The notes: generated by a model from the sequence alone, not told the origin. A stretch of 64,000 bases of DNA from Paralvinella palmiformis (GCA_025642065.1 JAODUP010000183.1:482501-546500), one strand, 5' to 3'. Positions 49,511 to 60,916 are shown, counted from the first letter of the stretch. Numbers and translations are program-made.

Positions 49511-50099
49511 TGTTATAACATTAACTCTTCTCTATAACAATGAATGACAACAATATTATTGGTCGTGATTTGAGGGCACTCATGTGTCGCAGTTACTCGC
49601 AACATCTGTCTGCGGAATGGTTCATCCATCAATAAAAGGGTGAAAATTATGTTTGGTCATGCAGCAAACGATGAATCAGCAGGATCCTAGACACCATTCA
49701 CCACCCCCAACCCCCCACTTCCACTGCCTCCCTAGTGACCCCGGGATATGTTGAGTCCTTGCCATGGATCTGACCTAATACTATCATCATCGTGATAATA
49801 TCCGATTGTCTATAGCTCAGTAATTTTTTATATTAAATTTAGGGTACATCAAAAAAAGGTACATTTTTCACTAATGTAAAAGTTTTCACAACTTTAATAT
49901 TTTAAGTTTGTTTAAAGTAGTGGGGGGGCCATGGCAAAGCAGCGGGATTCAAAACCCCCTTCAAGGGTGGTAGTGTAGAGAGATACTCTACAATAACCTA
50001 TCACTATTTTATTTTAATATTTCGGCAGATAGTATCAGCCTGGCGTGTATACTAAATGGTGACCAGTAACAAAAACGTTTTAATATCATACTCCGTATA

Positions 50100-50195
50100 G
50101 TTAGTGATTGCTTCGTTTGGCCTCGGTACTGGTATAGAAGCGAGACAATAGAGCTGAGCCATTTTATTGACGAATGACACCTCCCGCCAAAATAC
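50100..50195 (-). mobile_element. Decayed copy of the 45880 element
   Basis: cttcgtttggcctcggtact ... gagccattttattgacgaatgac parallels gttttgtttggcctcggagt ... ggctttttaatgatgtatgaaac at 45880-45960. Confidence 0.45.
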
Positions 50196-50268
50196 TAGCA
50201 TTGGGATTGGGTTTTTTTTTTATGATTGATATCTTTCGATTCGTGAATTATGATCGTGAAACAGAGAT

Positions 50269-50491
50269 AAAACGCGAAAGTGCGAGCATTTATTTCCAGT
50301 GTGGCTCCTTTTATTGAGTGGCTGTTCGTGATCCCCCCCACACACACACACACTATCTAAATGGGAGCAGTACGGAAAGATGAAGCCGAAATACTACCTT
50401 TTAACGGTATCGAACCCGTGACCCTTGATGATTAGGGCAAATCAATCATTTAGCATAAAAGGCAACATGCTAAACCTCTAGGCCACCGGAA
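50269..50491 (-). mobile_element. SINE-D, copy 2
   Basis: Identical to the element at 48800-49022; carried along in the duplication rather than inserted independently. Confidence 0.5.
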
Positions 50492-50699
50492 ATGACATTT
50501 GACTCTTACTACCAATACTTTACAATACTCTAACCATTGTCCTTGTATGTAAACAGAATCAATAAGGTTATAGCTACCTTAAAAAATAATTGAATTTTAT
50601 TAAAAGGAACGTAAAATTTGATAGGCAATTTTCAACATAATGTCATATACTTTTCACAGGCATACGTTTAACTATGTGCAATAAGCTTTTTGACATAAT

Positions 50700-50970
50700 T
50701 GTGTCATATAACACTTTCTTTAACAATAATGTGTCATATAACAGCTGTTTCTGACACTATTGTGTCATATAAAACTGTCTTTAACAATAATGTGTCATAT
50801 AACGCTGTCTCTAACAATATTGTGTCATATAAAACTGTCTTTAACAATAATGTGTCATATAAAGCTGTTTCTGACAATATTGTGTCATATAAAACTGTCT
50901 TTAACAACAATGTGTCATATAACGCTGTCTCTAACAATATTGTGTCGTATAAAACTGTCTATAACGATAC
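50700..50970. repeat. 30-bp minisatellite, nine units
   Basis: Same array as 49181-49510 with fewer units and one 1-bp insertion (aacagctg). Confidence 0.9.
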
Positions 50971-51467
50971 TGTTATAACATTAACTCTTCTCTATAACAA
51001 TGAATGACAACAATATTATTGGTCGTGATTTGAGGGCACTCATGTGTCGCAGTTACTCGCAACATCTGTCTGCGGAATGGTTCATCCATCAATAAAAGGG
51101 TGAAAATTATGTTTGGTCATGCAGCAAACGATGAATCAGCAGGATCCTAGACACCATTCACCACCCCCAACCCCCCACTTCCACTGCCTCCCTAGTGACC
51201 CCGGGATATGTTGAGTCCTTGCCATGGATCTGACCTAATACTATCATCATCGTGATAATATCCGATTGTCTATAGCTCAGTAATTTTTTATATTAATGTC
51301 ATCAGAGGTACATCACTAATGTAAAAGATCCAGTATTGGTCTATTACTCTAGTATATATCACAATCAAAGACAGACGTATCGCTCAATCTAAGGACTTTA
51401 ATCATCAGTCCCCATACAGTGTAATGATAGCTTCACCTCTATAGAACACATACCATCTTGTTTTCAT

Positions 51468-51629
51468 TGATGATGATGATGATGATGATGATGATTGATG
51501 TTTTACGGCCACTTTTGTGCCCATGGTAGGCTAAATGGGCCGATCGACCTCCGATGGTAATGAATCGAAGTCAAAGATGAAACAACTTTCAGATATGCCC
51601 ACGCCGGGATTCGAACTCGGGTGGTAGTG
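51468..51629 (-). mobile_element. SINE-A, head lost at a rearrangement junction
   Basis: Tail, (ATC)n end and B box (cgggattcgaactcgg inverted) are intact, but the sequence leaves the family at gggtggtagtg and continues into tagagagatactctac, a junction also present at 49966-50008. See the mosaic duplication. Confidence 0.8.
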
Positions 51630-52359
51630 TAGAGAGATACTCTACAATAACCTATCACTATTTATCTACTAACTGATATCTCGGTCGACCAATAAGTACC
51701 AGAAATCAGCAGAAGAATCTCAGCGGATCAGAACCCAGACCTTCTTATATTCTGACACAGCACTCTTTCGATGACCAATTATTCTTACACATACGATTCA
51801 ATTGTTCATCAATTCTACTAGACGCCAGTAAATAAACTCAAACAAGATTTGTTTTAAATAACATAAAGACCGAAATCCCGCACTAATATCACCAAATTTA
51901 CCCTCAACCGAGCACAATATCATAACTTTGAAACAAAAAATAGGCTACCAGCTACCGCTCTCCTCTCTCCTCAATTCCCCCCCCCCCTCTGCCAAATCCA
52001 AAGACCAAATCATGACAGACAACAGTTAGTCATAGTAATGTCCTCATATTATCAGTTACATCTTTCTGGATAGAGGTTAGAGTTATAGCTTAGGGATCTC
52101 TGGATCTGGCGATAACAAAAACACACACATAGACAGACAGAGAGAGAGAGAAGAGGGGGAGGGGCAAGAGTATATATAACATTGACCGGCTGCTAGCCAA
52201 TAAACTGACAAATTTCATTCTCTGGCACGCAAAGTGACAGCTGACACAGTTAGAGAGATTCGAATGTCTGATGAAATATCGTGCAAAATTATAATAAAAT
52301 ATATGGAAAGATACATATAGAGCACAAACAAACACACACGCACGACCCGCACACTCCCC

Positions 52360-52364
<5 letters not shown>

Positions 52365-52398
<34 letters not shown>
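52365..52398. repeat. (CA)n
   Basis: Seventeen units; a (GT)n of 32 units lies at 52810-52875 and CA/CG tracts at 53685-53780. Confidence 0.97.
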
Positions 52399-52403
<5 letters not shown>

Positions 52404-52805
52404 CACGTTATACCAGTGTTCATAGATTCAGTCATCAAACATCAATCACAGACCAGTATCACAGTTCGGTAAGGACTTAGGACTTGCCTCAGTCCAATAT
52501 TATAATGGACTATGGACTTCGGTGCCTATATCCTAATCTTCCTACCTCAGTCACAGATATCTATATAATAATATGTTATAGACCTTGATGTCTGTTATAT
52601 CCTTTCAAGCCTCAATGACTCTCCTATATTATATGACTTAGGTTCTAGTATCGACAATAGTCCTTAACGTCTGTTGGAGTGTCGTGTTACGAACAAGTTA
52701 TAATGTGATATGGTAACATATTGTATGTGTGTCTGTGTGTTCGTACGTGTAGGTGTCTGTGTGAGAGAATATGTGTGTGTGGAGGGGTGCGTACGTGTGT
52801 CTGCG

Positions 52806-52877
<72 letters not shown>

Positions 52878-53004
52878 AATCTCGAACAATGAATTCAAAC
52901 TCTGGACGTTTCTTCATGGGACCGAATCCGGAGTGGCGAGTTTTAATGCTGAAACATGTATAATGTCTCGCCAGTGTGTGTGTGTGTGTGTGTGTCCGCG
53001 CGTG

Positions 53005-53190
53005 CGTGTGTTAATATTGTGCACAAGCCAGGCTATAGGGAAACATTCCACAAACACAGCTGTAAGTCGGTTCCTAACCGGAGTTGAAATTACTACAGTA
53101 TCGGAGCGTTCCCGGTACGAATTTTGTGAACCCGGATGCAAGAAATATGTGTCGGACCACGCTACCAGTTATGCCACGGATACGCCCATC
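53005..53190 (-). mobile_element. Composite SINE: two tRNA-like heads in tandem
   Basis: Minus strand: first head ggcgtatccgtggcataact with ccgggttcac; then tccgatactgtagtaatttc and cggttaggaaccgac, running into the SINE-B body (acagctgtgtttgtgg). The first head resembles SINE-A, the second SINE-B. Confidence 0.45.
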
Positions 53191-53284
53191 TCAGTGTATG
53201 TGTCGATAGTAACACCTGAGTTATAGCGTTTGATCAATGATTCACTATTTACAGCTCTCAACCCGTCATGGCTGTACATCTACT

Positions 53285-53455
53285 GCAATATAATACTATC
53301 ACCGATACCATGGTAACATGTGGTGTACAACCGTAACCGATACCATGGCAACATCTGGTGTACAACCATTAACTATGCCATGCTAATATGTGGTATATAC
53401 CACCATTACCTATACCATGGCAATATGTGGTATATACCACCATTATCTACAGCGC
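53285..53455. repeat. About 43-bp tandem repeat, four units
   Basis: ataccatggcaacatctggt + gtacaaccattaac, diverging along the array. Confidence 0.75.
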
Positions 53456-54055
53456 CAGGACGTATGATGTCATCATTATCCCATCATCCGACCTATTGAT
53501 AGATAAATGTATGTATGTATGTATGTATACCATACAAACTGTCATTTAGTAACACGATTATCAACAAAACTTGTATAACATGACAGTGGGAAAGACGACG
53601 TCCATTTCTCTATCTGTGAATGACATGATGGCAGCCAGTTGGAGAAGATCAGCTGAGTTGGGTGGTTAGGATAAATTGACGACACACACGCGCGCGCGCA
53701 CACGCACAGACACACACACACACACACACACATACACACACAACACACAAACAAACACACACACAAACAAACACACAATTATATATATATATTAGCTTGG
53801 ACCAAGCCTCAGCTGTTCCCTTACAATAACAGACTCGTCCTTACAATAACATAATTGCTCCCTGTTTTTCATGGTACAGAATATGTAATAACTGACAATT
53901 GAATATTAGACGAGAGACGAAGTTATATTTTTTAAAGAAGATGAGGTGTATCATATCAAATGTTGGCTTTTATTAAAGGTCCTACACCTGGAAATGGAGT
54001 TGACCTAACCACCCCATCTTAATGAGATATTCCCTATTACACCTTCTAATGTATG

Positions 54056-54057
<2 letters not shown>

Positions 54058-54102
<45 letters not shown>

Positions 54103-54127
54103 TAGTATTAAATTCTTTTTTTAAATT

Positions 54128-54159
<32 letters not shown>

Positions 54160-54160
54160 A

Positions 54161-54196
<36 letters not shown>
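54058..54196. repeat. (ATT)n
   Basis: Two ATT runs separated by a short T-rich spacer. Confidence 0.96.
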
Positions 54197-54200
<4 letters not shown>

Positions 54201-54605
54201 ACTTAGCCAGTCACAATGTAAAACATTATTATCACAAGACAATTTTGTCTGTATTTAACAACACAGATCGTGTATGTTATACTATGTATCAGATAGTTGA
54301 TGATAACCTAATATCTGCTCATTATCAACTCATCTACTGATTGTTTACTCAAACTTATTTATCTTATTTCTTCTCACGACTTTTATTATGTGACGACCTT
54401 CTGTGGTCCAGCAGTAAGGAGCACCGCTCTCGGTCATAAAGGTCAAGGGTTTGGTGCCTCCCAAAGGGAGAGTTCTGACATTTTGCCCAAATTTATTTCT
54501 CGCTCGCCGTATCCCCATGTATGTGGTAAGAGGTGATTTAAAGGGAGACTACCTTTGTGTCGATGCATTGTTATAACCTCACTCGTTCACTCACTCACTC
54601 ACTCA

Positions 54606-54790
54606 GGGCGCCACCGTGGTCTAACGGTACCGTGTTGGATCACAGATCACTACCACCCGTGTTCGAATCGCGGCGTGGGCATAACTGAAGGGTGTTTCAT
54701 CCTCAGCTTCGATTCATTACCTGTGGAGGTCGCTCGGCCCATTTAGCCTACCATGTGCACAAAAGTGGACGTAAAACATCAATCATCATC
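54606..54790 (+). mobile_element. SINE-A, full length, inserted in (ACTC)n
   Basis: gggcgccaccgtggtctaac head (A box TGGTCTAACGG), B box GTGTTCGAATCGC, tail to acatcaatcatcatc. actcactcactca flanks both sides, compatible with a target duplication or simply the host microsatellite. Confidence 0.88.
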
Positions 54791-54995
54791 ACTCACTCAC
54801 TCAATCACTAACTCACTCACTCAATCACCCACCAACCCCCTCACGTACACACGAAGCAGCTATGGCGTCTATTTCCCATAAAATCATCAACAGAAACAAA
54901 CATTTCCTCTCATCAAGTCAATATGTCTCCCTCAACCCCATCAATCCACGCCCCTCCCGTCCTCAACACCCCCCTTCCCCCCACCCCCAACTCAC

Positions 54996-55065
54996 CCTCC
55001 TCCCCCTCGTCTCGTACTACACAGAAGTCGACACACAAAAAGATCAACAACAAAAGTGTCGCCAT
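54996..55065 (-). CDS. Candidate signal-peptide exon
   Basis: Seen: on the minus strand ATG in good context (cccaaaATGG) opens 23 codons plus one base, beginning MATLLLLIFLCVDFC, and ends at a consensus donor (GAGGAGG|gtgagt). A short hydrophobic core followed by an acidic stretch fits a signal peptide. It exits in phase 1, so an unseen phase 1-to-0 exon would be needed before the transmembrane exon. Against it: the opposite strand is also open across this place (a plus frame from about 54861 to 55216 with many C-ending codons, but no usable donor), and the region is GC-rich, so open frames are expected by chance. The two readings cannot both be coding. Confidence 0.25.
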
Positions 55066-55432
55066 TTTGGGAGACAGAACATTTATCACCGAATTCCCAC
55101 AAAAATATCCACACTTCCGGCAGCAAAAGCGCTCCAACGACATCGTCCACTTCCGCCATAAACCAGACATAAAGATGGGATATGGTCGACCCGGGACACC
55201 TGGATGTTCCCACTAAATCCTGGACGGGAGAGATCCGCTATCCAGATCCGTCCGGGGCCTCCACATAAATCGGCGGCGCCTTTATTCGGGATCCAGTAGT
55301 TAGACTGATAAGGTAACCGGGCCTTCCTTTTAATGACTCGGCTGATATAAGAGGCAGGTGTTAGTGGAGCTTCTGGACATATATCGTTGTTAGGCAACGT
55401 GCATTACACCTAATGTAGAGCCGGTCTACGAT

Positions 55433-55576
55433 AATGGTGCCTACAAGCTACTGGCGATATCGTGATCCCTAGAATTGGCTCAGTCGTAGAGTGCCCTGCC
55501 CGGGAATGGTGCCTACAAGCTACCGGCAATATCGTGATCTCTAGAATTGGCTCAGTCGTAGAGTGCCCTGCCTACT
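55433..55576 (+). repeat. 72-bp tandem duplication containing a tRNA-like A box
   Basis: aatggtgcctacaagctac opens each copy (55433, 55505). Both contain ttggctcagtcgtagagtgc, an A-box-like sequence. No B box follows within either copy. Confidence 0.6.
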
Positions 55577-56318
55577 GGTTAACTGTTTCGGAAATCGATA
55601 TCGTAATCGTGATTCTCCCCGGACAGTTGAGAATCCCGCGGATTGTACGGGTCGTTTAGAATGGCGGCGGGGAGGATGTCAGATCAGAGCTGTCAATCAT
55701 TTATCAGCGACCCCTTTTGGGGTCTAAAATAGGACAATGAATAGAAATTACTACAGCAGAAAAATACAGGCACGCACGCACGCGGACACGCACACACAGA
55801 CACACACACACACACACACACGTACCAACTGTAGACAATATATTTAATAACAATAACGTATAATCATATTTTATATATAACACACACATAATGTACCCTT
55901 ACTTACGTTACGATGAGGTATAGCTGTGTTTGTCATTATGTGAGGTGCCCGCTCTAAGGTCATGGAACCCGTTTATTGTATACCAAACGGGAATGTTGTA
56001 TTAGAATCTCCACGTTAAAAAAAAACATTTGATGATTTCGGGTGTAATTTGTTCAAAATAAAGGACATTCTCTTGTAGACCATAACAAAAAAAATTAAAA
56101 TGTCATCAAAATAAACACATTCCTCCGCCAATCGGGAGTACGTCACACCTTAACGGCTAGATTGATCTTACTGTCATAACCGCATTATTACCAACAATAA
56201 CAAAATAAACAGACACTTGATGTAATTAAGGAAGCGTCCCAAATCGTTCTCAACCCCATGTACGACTGGAGATAACGAGACCGAAAAATTACCCCCAATG
56301 CAACTAGATACACACTTT
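55577..56318. other. Unique DNA around the 55907 exon candidate
   Basis: Short (CA)n at 55783-55820; the rest is AT-rich with no other signal. Confidence 0.4.
55907..55953 (-). CDS. Candidate exon upstream of the transmembrane exon
   Basis: Seen: the minus strand has a very strong donor (CGTAAC|gtaagtaagg) at 55907. The frame that ends in phase 0 there, as the transmembrane exon requires, reads RAPHIMTNTAIPHRN. The 5' limit is uncertain: acceptors ending ...ccttag at 55953 (47 nt) or ...acacag at 55923 (17 nt) both keep the frame, and an in-frame ATG further upstream would make it a first coding exon. Inference: it would encode extracellular residues just before the membrane helix across an intron of about 7.5 kb. 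The donor and phase support it; the acceptor is unsettled and the residues match no known domain. Confidence 0.35.
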
Positions 56319-56327
56319 TCGAAAATG

Positions 56328-56517
56328 TAGGGGCGCCTCCGTCATCCAACTGGTAGCGCGTTGGATCACAGATCACTGCCACCTGAATTCGAATCTGGAC
56401 GTGGGCCTACCTGAATGGTGTTTCGTCTTTCGCTTCGCTTCAATACCTTTGAAGGTCGCTCGGCCCATTTAGCCTACCACGTGCACAAAAGTGGCCGTAA
56501 AACATCAATCAATGATC
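56328..56517 (+). mobile_element. SINE-A, full length with 9-bp TSD
   Basis: tcgaaaatg at 56319-56327 and 56518-56526 brackets the copy. Head gggcgcctccgtcatcc, B box aattcgaatctgg, tail to cgtaaaacatcaatcaatga. Confidence 0.88.
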
Positions 56518-57170
56518 TCGAAAATGCGTTGAGTGAGAAGAGTTCTATAGTCTCACCATTTCACAACCTTTTGTTTTTAGCTAACAGGTGTCAGAAAACC
56601 GATTTATAACCAAAAAAATGTATGAAAATATATAACATCATAATATCACTAACTGACTATTATTACTGATGTTTTAGTCGTTTAGTCAATCTAATCACTA
56701 ATTTATTTAATGAATCTGACATAAACAAATAAACTCTATACTATATTTGCTATATTTAACGACTATCTATGGTGTCAGCATGACACGTCGGTGTCATCAT
56801 CTCAGTGTGTTATGTTAACGGTTTAAAAAATGATCGTCCTGGCTTGATTTTAAGGGATATCTGCCATCTCTGATTCTCTAATACAATTATATATCTATTA
56901 TTTACGATAACACGACGAATCCATTGCTCCTCATTGCCAAATTAATCAGTTTCATATTTCTCGTGTTCTAATAATATTATTAATTGTAGACAGCACATTG
57001 CTATATTGGTCCCACAATTTCCACATTGTATGTACAATATATTTTCGATTGAAATTTCACTATTATTGTCATGAATGACTGACTCACTTACTGTTTTATT
57101 GTAAATTTGTCAAGTATTTTATTTGTTCGAATTAACATCTATTAGTATTAACACTAACATTGCTAGTAAT

Positions 57171-57367
57171 ACTACTATTACTACTACTACCACTACTACC
57201 ACCACCACCACACTACTACTACTACTACTACTACTATTATTACTACCACTACTACTACCTCTACTACTACTATTACTACTACCACTACTACTTCCATTAC
57301 TACTACTACTACCACTACTACTACCTATACTACTACTATAACCACTACCACTACTACTACTACTACT
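57171..57367. repeat. (ACT)n / (ACC)n
   Basis: About 200 bp; Leu- and Tyr-rich frames are artefacts. (TA)n follows at 57408-57452. Confidence 0.96.
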
Positions 57368-57406
57368 AGAAACATTGTTATCTAAATAAACAGGTGACTA
57401 AATTCA

Positions 57407-57457
<51 letters not shown>

Positions 57458-57949
57458 ATTACATAGATTTTTTATGTATGAGAGCGTTTTGATAAGATTG
57501 CTCATTTTATATTTAATTCATGTTAACATCACACATCAGTCACCTGTTGTCATACCTAGTCTGTGTTTACAAAAATACACATCATCACCTACAGATGTTT
57601 ACCCAGATAGGTATTTCACATTGCTGCCTGTTACGTGTTTACCAATGTGACTACCTCACCTCATCATATATTATACGTTTACCCAGCTGGGTATCTCACG
57701 CCATCACCTGCTAGATGTTTCCCAAAGAAAGCGTTCCACGTCATCGTTGGTCACGTGCTTGCAAAATGTAGGGCACCGCGTGCCACCTGTTACGCGTTTA
57801 CCTCGGTACGATTCCCGCATTGTAAACGGTTACACGTTTACTCGGGTAAACACGCCATCTTTACACACCCAACAGACACCCAACAGGGCGAACATCGATA
57901 AGATTAAGTGGGGGTATTTTAAATATTAAGCCCTTTCTTCTCGGTCAAG

Positions 57950-58204
57950 GGACAGTCGGGATTCTCCACATCAAAGGCCGATGGTTTATTGCTGAACCGC
58001 CCAGAAGTGATGTCCCCGGTGGCAGAGGAGACCAAATCACAAATCACAGACCGACTGACCCCTCCGCGTGATCCCGACCCATTGCTAGCCTCATCAAGTA
58101 GTCCCCTCACAACAGACAAAGAAAAGAAGAAAACAAAGAACGATGGGTCTTTTAAGTCTGTTAGAAGCTCCTCCCCACTGCATCCTTACACAGATTATAG
58201 ATAA
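57950..58204 (+). CDS. Probable 3'-terminal coding exon, basic Ser/Pro-rich C-terminus
   Basis: Seen: a pyrimidine-rich acceptor (ccctttcttctcggtcaag|GGA) opens 84 codons in phase 0 ending at TAA. The product is polar, starting GQSGFSTSKADGLLLNRPEV, with a P/D-rich segment (TPPRDPDPLL), a Ser run, a Lys cluster (EKKKTKND) and the end SSSPLHPYTDYR. Codons are biased towards C/G at the third position. AATAAA lies about 375 bp after the stop (58578). The composition suggests an intracellular tail. The minus strand is also open here behind a good acceptor (tgtctgttgtgag|GGG) but has no strong donor. The last 28 codons and all that follows recur at 62665. Upstream exons were not found with confidence. 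Confidence 0.45.
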   Translation, partial: GQSGFSTSKADGLLLNRPEVMSPVAEETKSQITDRLTPPRDPDPLLASSSSPLTTDKEKKKTKNDGSFKSVRSSSPLHPYTDYR

Positions 58205-58383
58205 CTAACAATAGTCAGATAATAGCTGACTGTAGAAAGAACTAGTCTATTAGTAAGTGTAGAGGATACATTTGTGGGGGGAGATGTTTTGTGGTCAAAT
58301 AATATCACTTCTGTCGAGTATTTTCTAAAATTATATTAGCGAATATATAAATATTTATGTTTATATGTTTGGAGGTTGATCAG

Positions 58384-58492
58384 GTGAGTGAGTGAGTGAG
58401 TGAGTGAGTGAGGCAGTCAGTCAGTCAGTCAGTCAGTCAGTCAGTCAGTCAGTCAGTCAGTCAGTCAGTCAGTCAGTTAGTCAGTCAGTCAG
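58384..58492. repeat. (GTGA)n then (GTCA)n
   Basis: Abrupt switch between two tetranucleotides; the duplicate (62930-63051) has the same switch with different lengths. Confidence 0.95.
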
Positions 58493-58577
58493 AAATTACA
58501 ATTTATTAAAACTAATATTGAAACAAAAGATTACGTAACGTTGTGTTCAAGTCTCAAACATATTTGGGATGCCATAT

Positions 58578-58583
58578 AATAAA
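58578..58583 (+). promoter_or_regulatory. AATAAA polyadenylation signal candidate
   Basis: Canonical AATAAA about 375 bp downstream of the stop codon of the 57950-58204 exon. The same hexamer is present in the duplicate at 63138-63143. Its use as a poly(A) signal is inferred from position only. Confidence 0.3.
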
Positions 58584-58814
58584 GAGAGAGGGGTAATCTA
58601 GACTACATACGCTATATGTGATACATATAAACATATATATCCCTATACAGCCTATACTGCCTGTATAACCACAGCATGTCATCTATTGTATACATCTAAC
58701 AACGACAACAACACCCCCACCTAGAACCTCCCGACGGACACAATGTTATCATTTAAATTTCAATATAATATGCTTTATAACTACATGTATTAGCCTATTT
58801 ATAACAATGAATTA

Positions 58815-58840
58815 ACACACACATACAAACACACACACAC

Positions 58841-58924
<84 letters not shown>

Positions 58925-58972
58925 TACATATAATATACTACATATAATATACTAATATATATATATATATAT
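58815..58972. repeat. (CA)n(TA)n with tactacatata repeats
   Basis: Duplicate at 63370-63541 differs in unit counts. Confidence 0.94.
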
Positions 58973-59310
58973 ACTACCAGCTTATAAAATAGACAATTTT
59001 ACTAGATATTCAAGTGATATATGAAATATGCCCCTTTTGACCCTGTTGACCGTATAATATTCATGACTGGCTGTCATAATATGACCCAATTTTAACAATT
59101 TCATTTTCAGTTTTATACAAACATTGTACATCAATAGCTATCGTTTTGTAGACATTTAAAATTCAGTTTCGGACTGATGTCCTTGTCTGATGTGGGACAA
59201 GACACTGGTGCAGACTAGAACTTCTGGATTCTTCATCAGGGGACTACTTCCAGAAGAATAATTTAAATGCTGAAGCATGTGTGTGTATAATGTCTCAACA
59301 GCCCTTATGC

Positions 59311-59351
<41 letters not shown>

Positions 59352-59547
59352 CGCGCGTGTGTGTGTGTTAAATATTTACAGTTTATATAGATATTTGCAT
59401 TTCATCGGAATAATTGTATTTTAATGATTGTTAATGTGTTTATGTCGATGTGAAGGTGGGGGGGTGATGACACTAGAAATCACGAAATGACACATTCTGT
59501 CACGAACAGTAAAAAAATTACCTTTTCTATGAGAAGCTGATCAACAG

Positions 59548-59960
59548 TGAGTGAGTGAGTGAGTGAGTGAGTGAGTGAGTGAGTGAGTGAGTGAGTGAGT
59601 GAGTGAGTGAGTGAGTGAGTGAGTGAGTGAGTGAGTGAGTGAGTGAGGGAGTGAGTGAGTGAGTGAGTGAGTGAGTGAGTGAGTGAGTGAGTGAGTGAGT
59701 GAGTGAGTGAGTGAGTGAGTGAGTGAGTGAGTGAGTGAGTGAGTGAGTGAGTGAGTGAGTGAGTGAGTGAGTGAGTGAGTGAGTGAGTGAGTGAGTGAGT
59801 GAGTGAGTGAGTGAGTGAGTGAGTGATTTTAACGTTTCACTGACAGTACATCCATGACAACTGTCTAGGGAACATCCAAATAACATAGGCATGAGACGAA
59901 TTTGAACCCAGAAGCCAACACTTTGTGATTGTGTTATAATGTAGCTGTAGGTGTGATGTT
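59548..59960 (-). mobile_element. SINE-B head with a 279-bp (TCAC)n tail
   Basis: 59827-59960 carries the decayed head and body (acatccaaataacataggc, B box acgaatttgaaccca), aligned in order with the copy at 32217-32425. The (GTGA)n at 59548-59826, about 70 repeats with one interruption near 59647, therefore occupies the tail position and is probably an expanded SINE tail. Open frames across it are artefacts. Confidence 0.6.
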
Positions 59961-60558
59961 CGTTGTTTGTGTGATAAAAACGTATTTAATCGTTTTGTTG
60001 TTGTTGTTGTTGTTATTGTTGCTATTGTTAAGGCAACAACATTTGAACACCAACAAAACATTAGACCAGTTCAATAGTGAAAATCCGGTGAACTGATAAA
60101 TCATCCAGATGCTGTAACAGACGGATGGCGTATGACCCGTGTCTCGGCATGAAAAGTCGCTACTTCAGTCCCCCTGATTAATCGTCCAGTGCCTTAACAC
60201 ATACTGCTAAAACAGACATACACAAAGGAAGCATCTAGTCATTAATCATTATTATCGTAAAAGATCCATAAAAATAGCCCACAAAGAGACCTAGTTCTCC
60301 ATTTTATTATTATAATAATAATAATTATTATTATTATTATCATCATCATCATCACGTCATTATAACAAGATATGATAATATAATCAGTACAATGACGTCA
60401 CACCTACCTCTACGTTCTCTAGTTATTGTAGAAGCCTCAGGACAAAGACAATGTTATCTTAGTGACAGAAGTTTATTGTGTGGTAACTAACAACAAATTG
60501 GCGTTTAGTTACTTTATATATAAATATATCATATCTGTATTTTTTGTTAGATCAAATT

Positions 60559-60568
<10 letters not shown>

Positions 60569-60656
<88 letters not shown>

Positions 60657-60709
60657 AGGGTACATATAAAGAGGCAACAGGCACAGAGCATCAACATATC
60701 TAAACATCC

Positions 60710-60746
<37 letters not shown>

Positions 60747-60777
60747 ATGTCTGTCTGTCTGTCTGTCTGTCTGTTTT
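60569..60777. repeat. (CT)n(GT)n ... (TCTG)n
   Basis: (CT)n at 60569, about 32 GT units, an R fragment, then 16 TCTG units. Confidence 0.95.
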
Positions 60778-60780
60778 AAT

Positions 60781-60916
60781 GGTCTAGGTGGCCTGTCGGG
60801 TAACTTATCTAGGTGGCCGATCTAAGTGGCCTATCAAAGTGTCTTGTCTAGGTGGCCCGGTCTAGGTGTCTTGTCTAGGTGGCCCGGTTTATTTAGGTGG
60901 TCTATCGGTAGGTGGC
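60781..60916. repeat. gtctaggtggcc short tandem repeat
   Basis: Seven or eight imperfect 17-20 bp units in a G/T-rich stretch directly after (TCTG)n. Confidence 0.65.

Larger units (their letters stand above)
48755..49836. repeat. Mosaic duplication, copy 1
   Basis: Identical blocks 48755-49110 and 49181-49836 correspond to 50224-50579 and 50700-51296. Between them lie about 70 bp that do not match. Includes eleven 30-bp repeats against nine in copy 2. Confidence 0.92.
50224..51296. repeat. Mosaic duplication, copy 2
   Basis: Second copy, offset 1469 bp in the first block and 1460 bp in the last. The two copies are essentially base-identical within blocks and unrelated between them. Further matching islands follow (49966-50008 with 51620-51663). 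Confidence 0.92.
58121..59438. repeat. 1.3-kb segmental duplication, copy 1
   Basis: Matches 62665-64000 almost base for base, differing mainly in microsatellite lengths. Contains the end of the 57950 exon, AATAAA, (GTGA)n(GTCA)n, (CA)n(TA)n and (GT)n(GC)n. Confidence 0.93.

Noticed and set aside
49142..51007. Paired 100-120 codon frames (NNVSYNAVS type) in two places
   Set aside because: 30-bp repeat within duplicated DNA; open on both strands.
54862..55216. Plus-strand frame ending MGYGRPGTPGCSH
   Set aside because: Codon pattern looks coding, but there is no usable donor and the best splice signal in the interval (gtgagt) is on the minus strand; kept only as a competing reading.
55086..55397. 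Minus frame containing NYWIPNKGAADLCGGPGRIW
   Set aside because: Has a possible acceptor (atatgtccag) and a weak donor (CAG|gtgtcc), but the phase links to nothing found and the region is GC-rich.
59527..59892. 121-codon THSLTHSL frame
   Set aside because: Translation of (GTGA)n.
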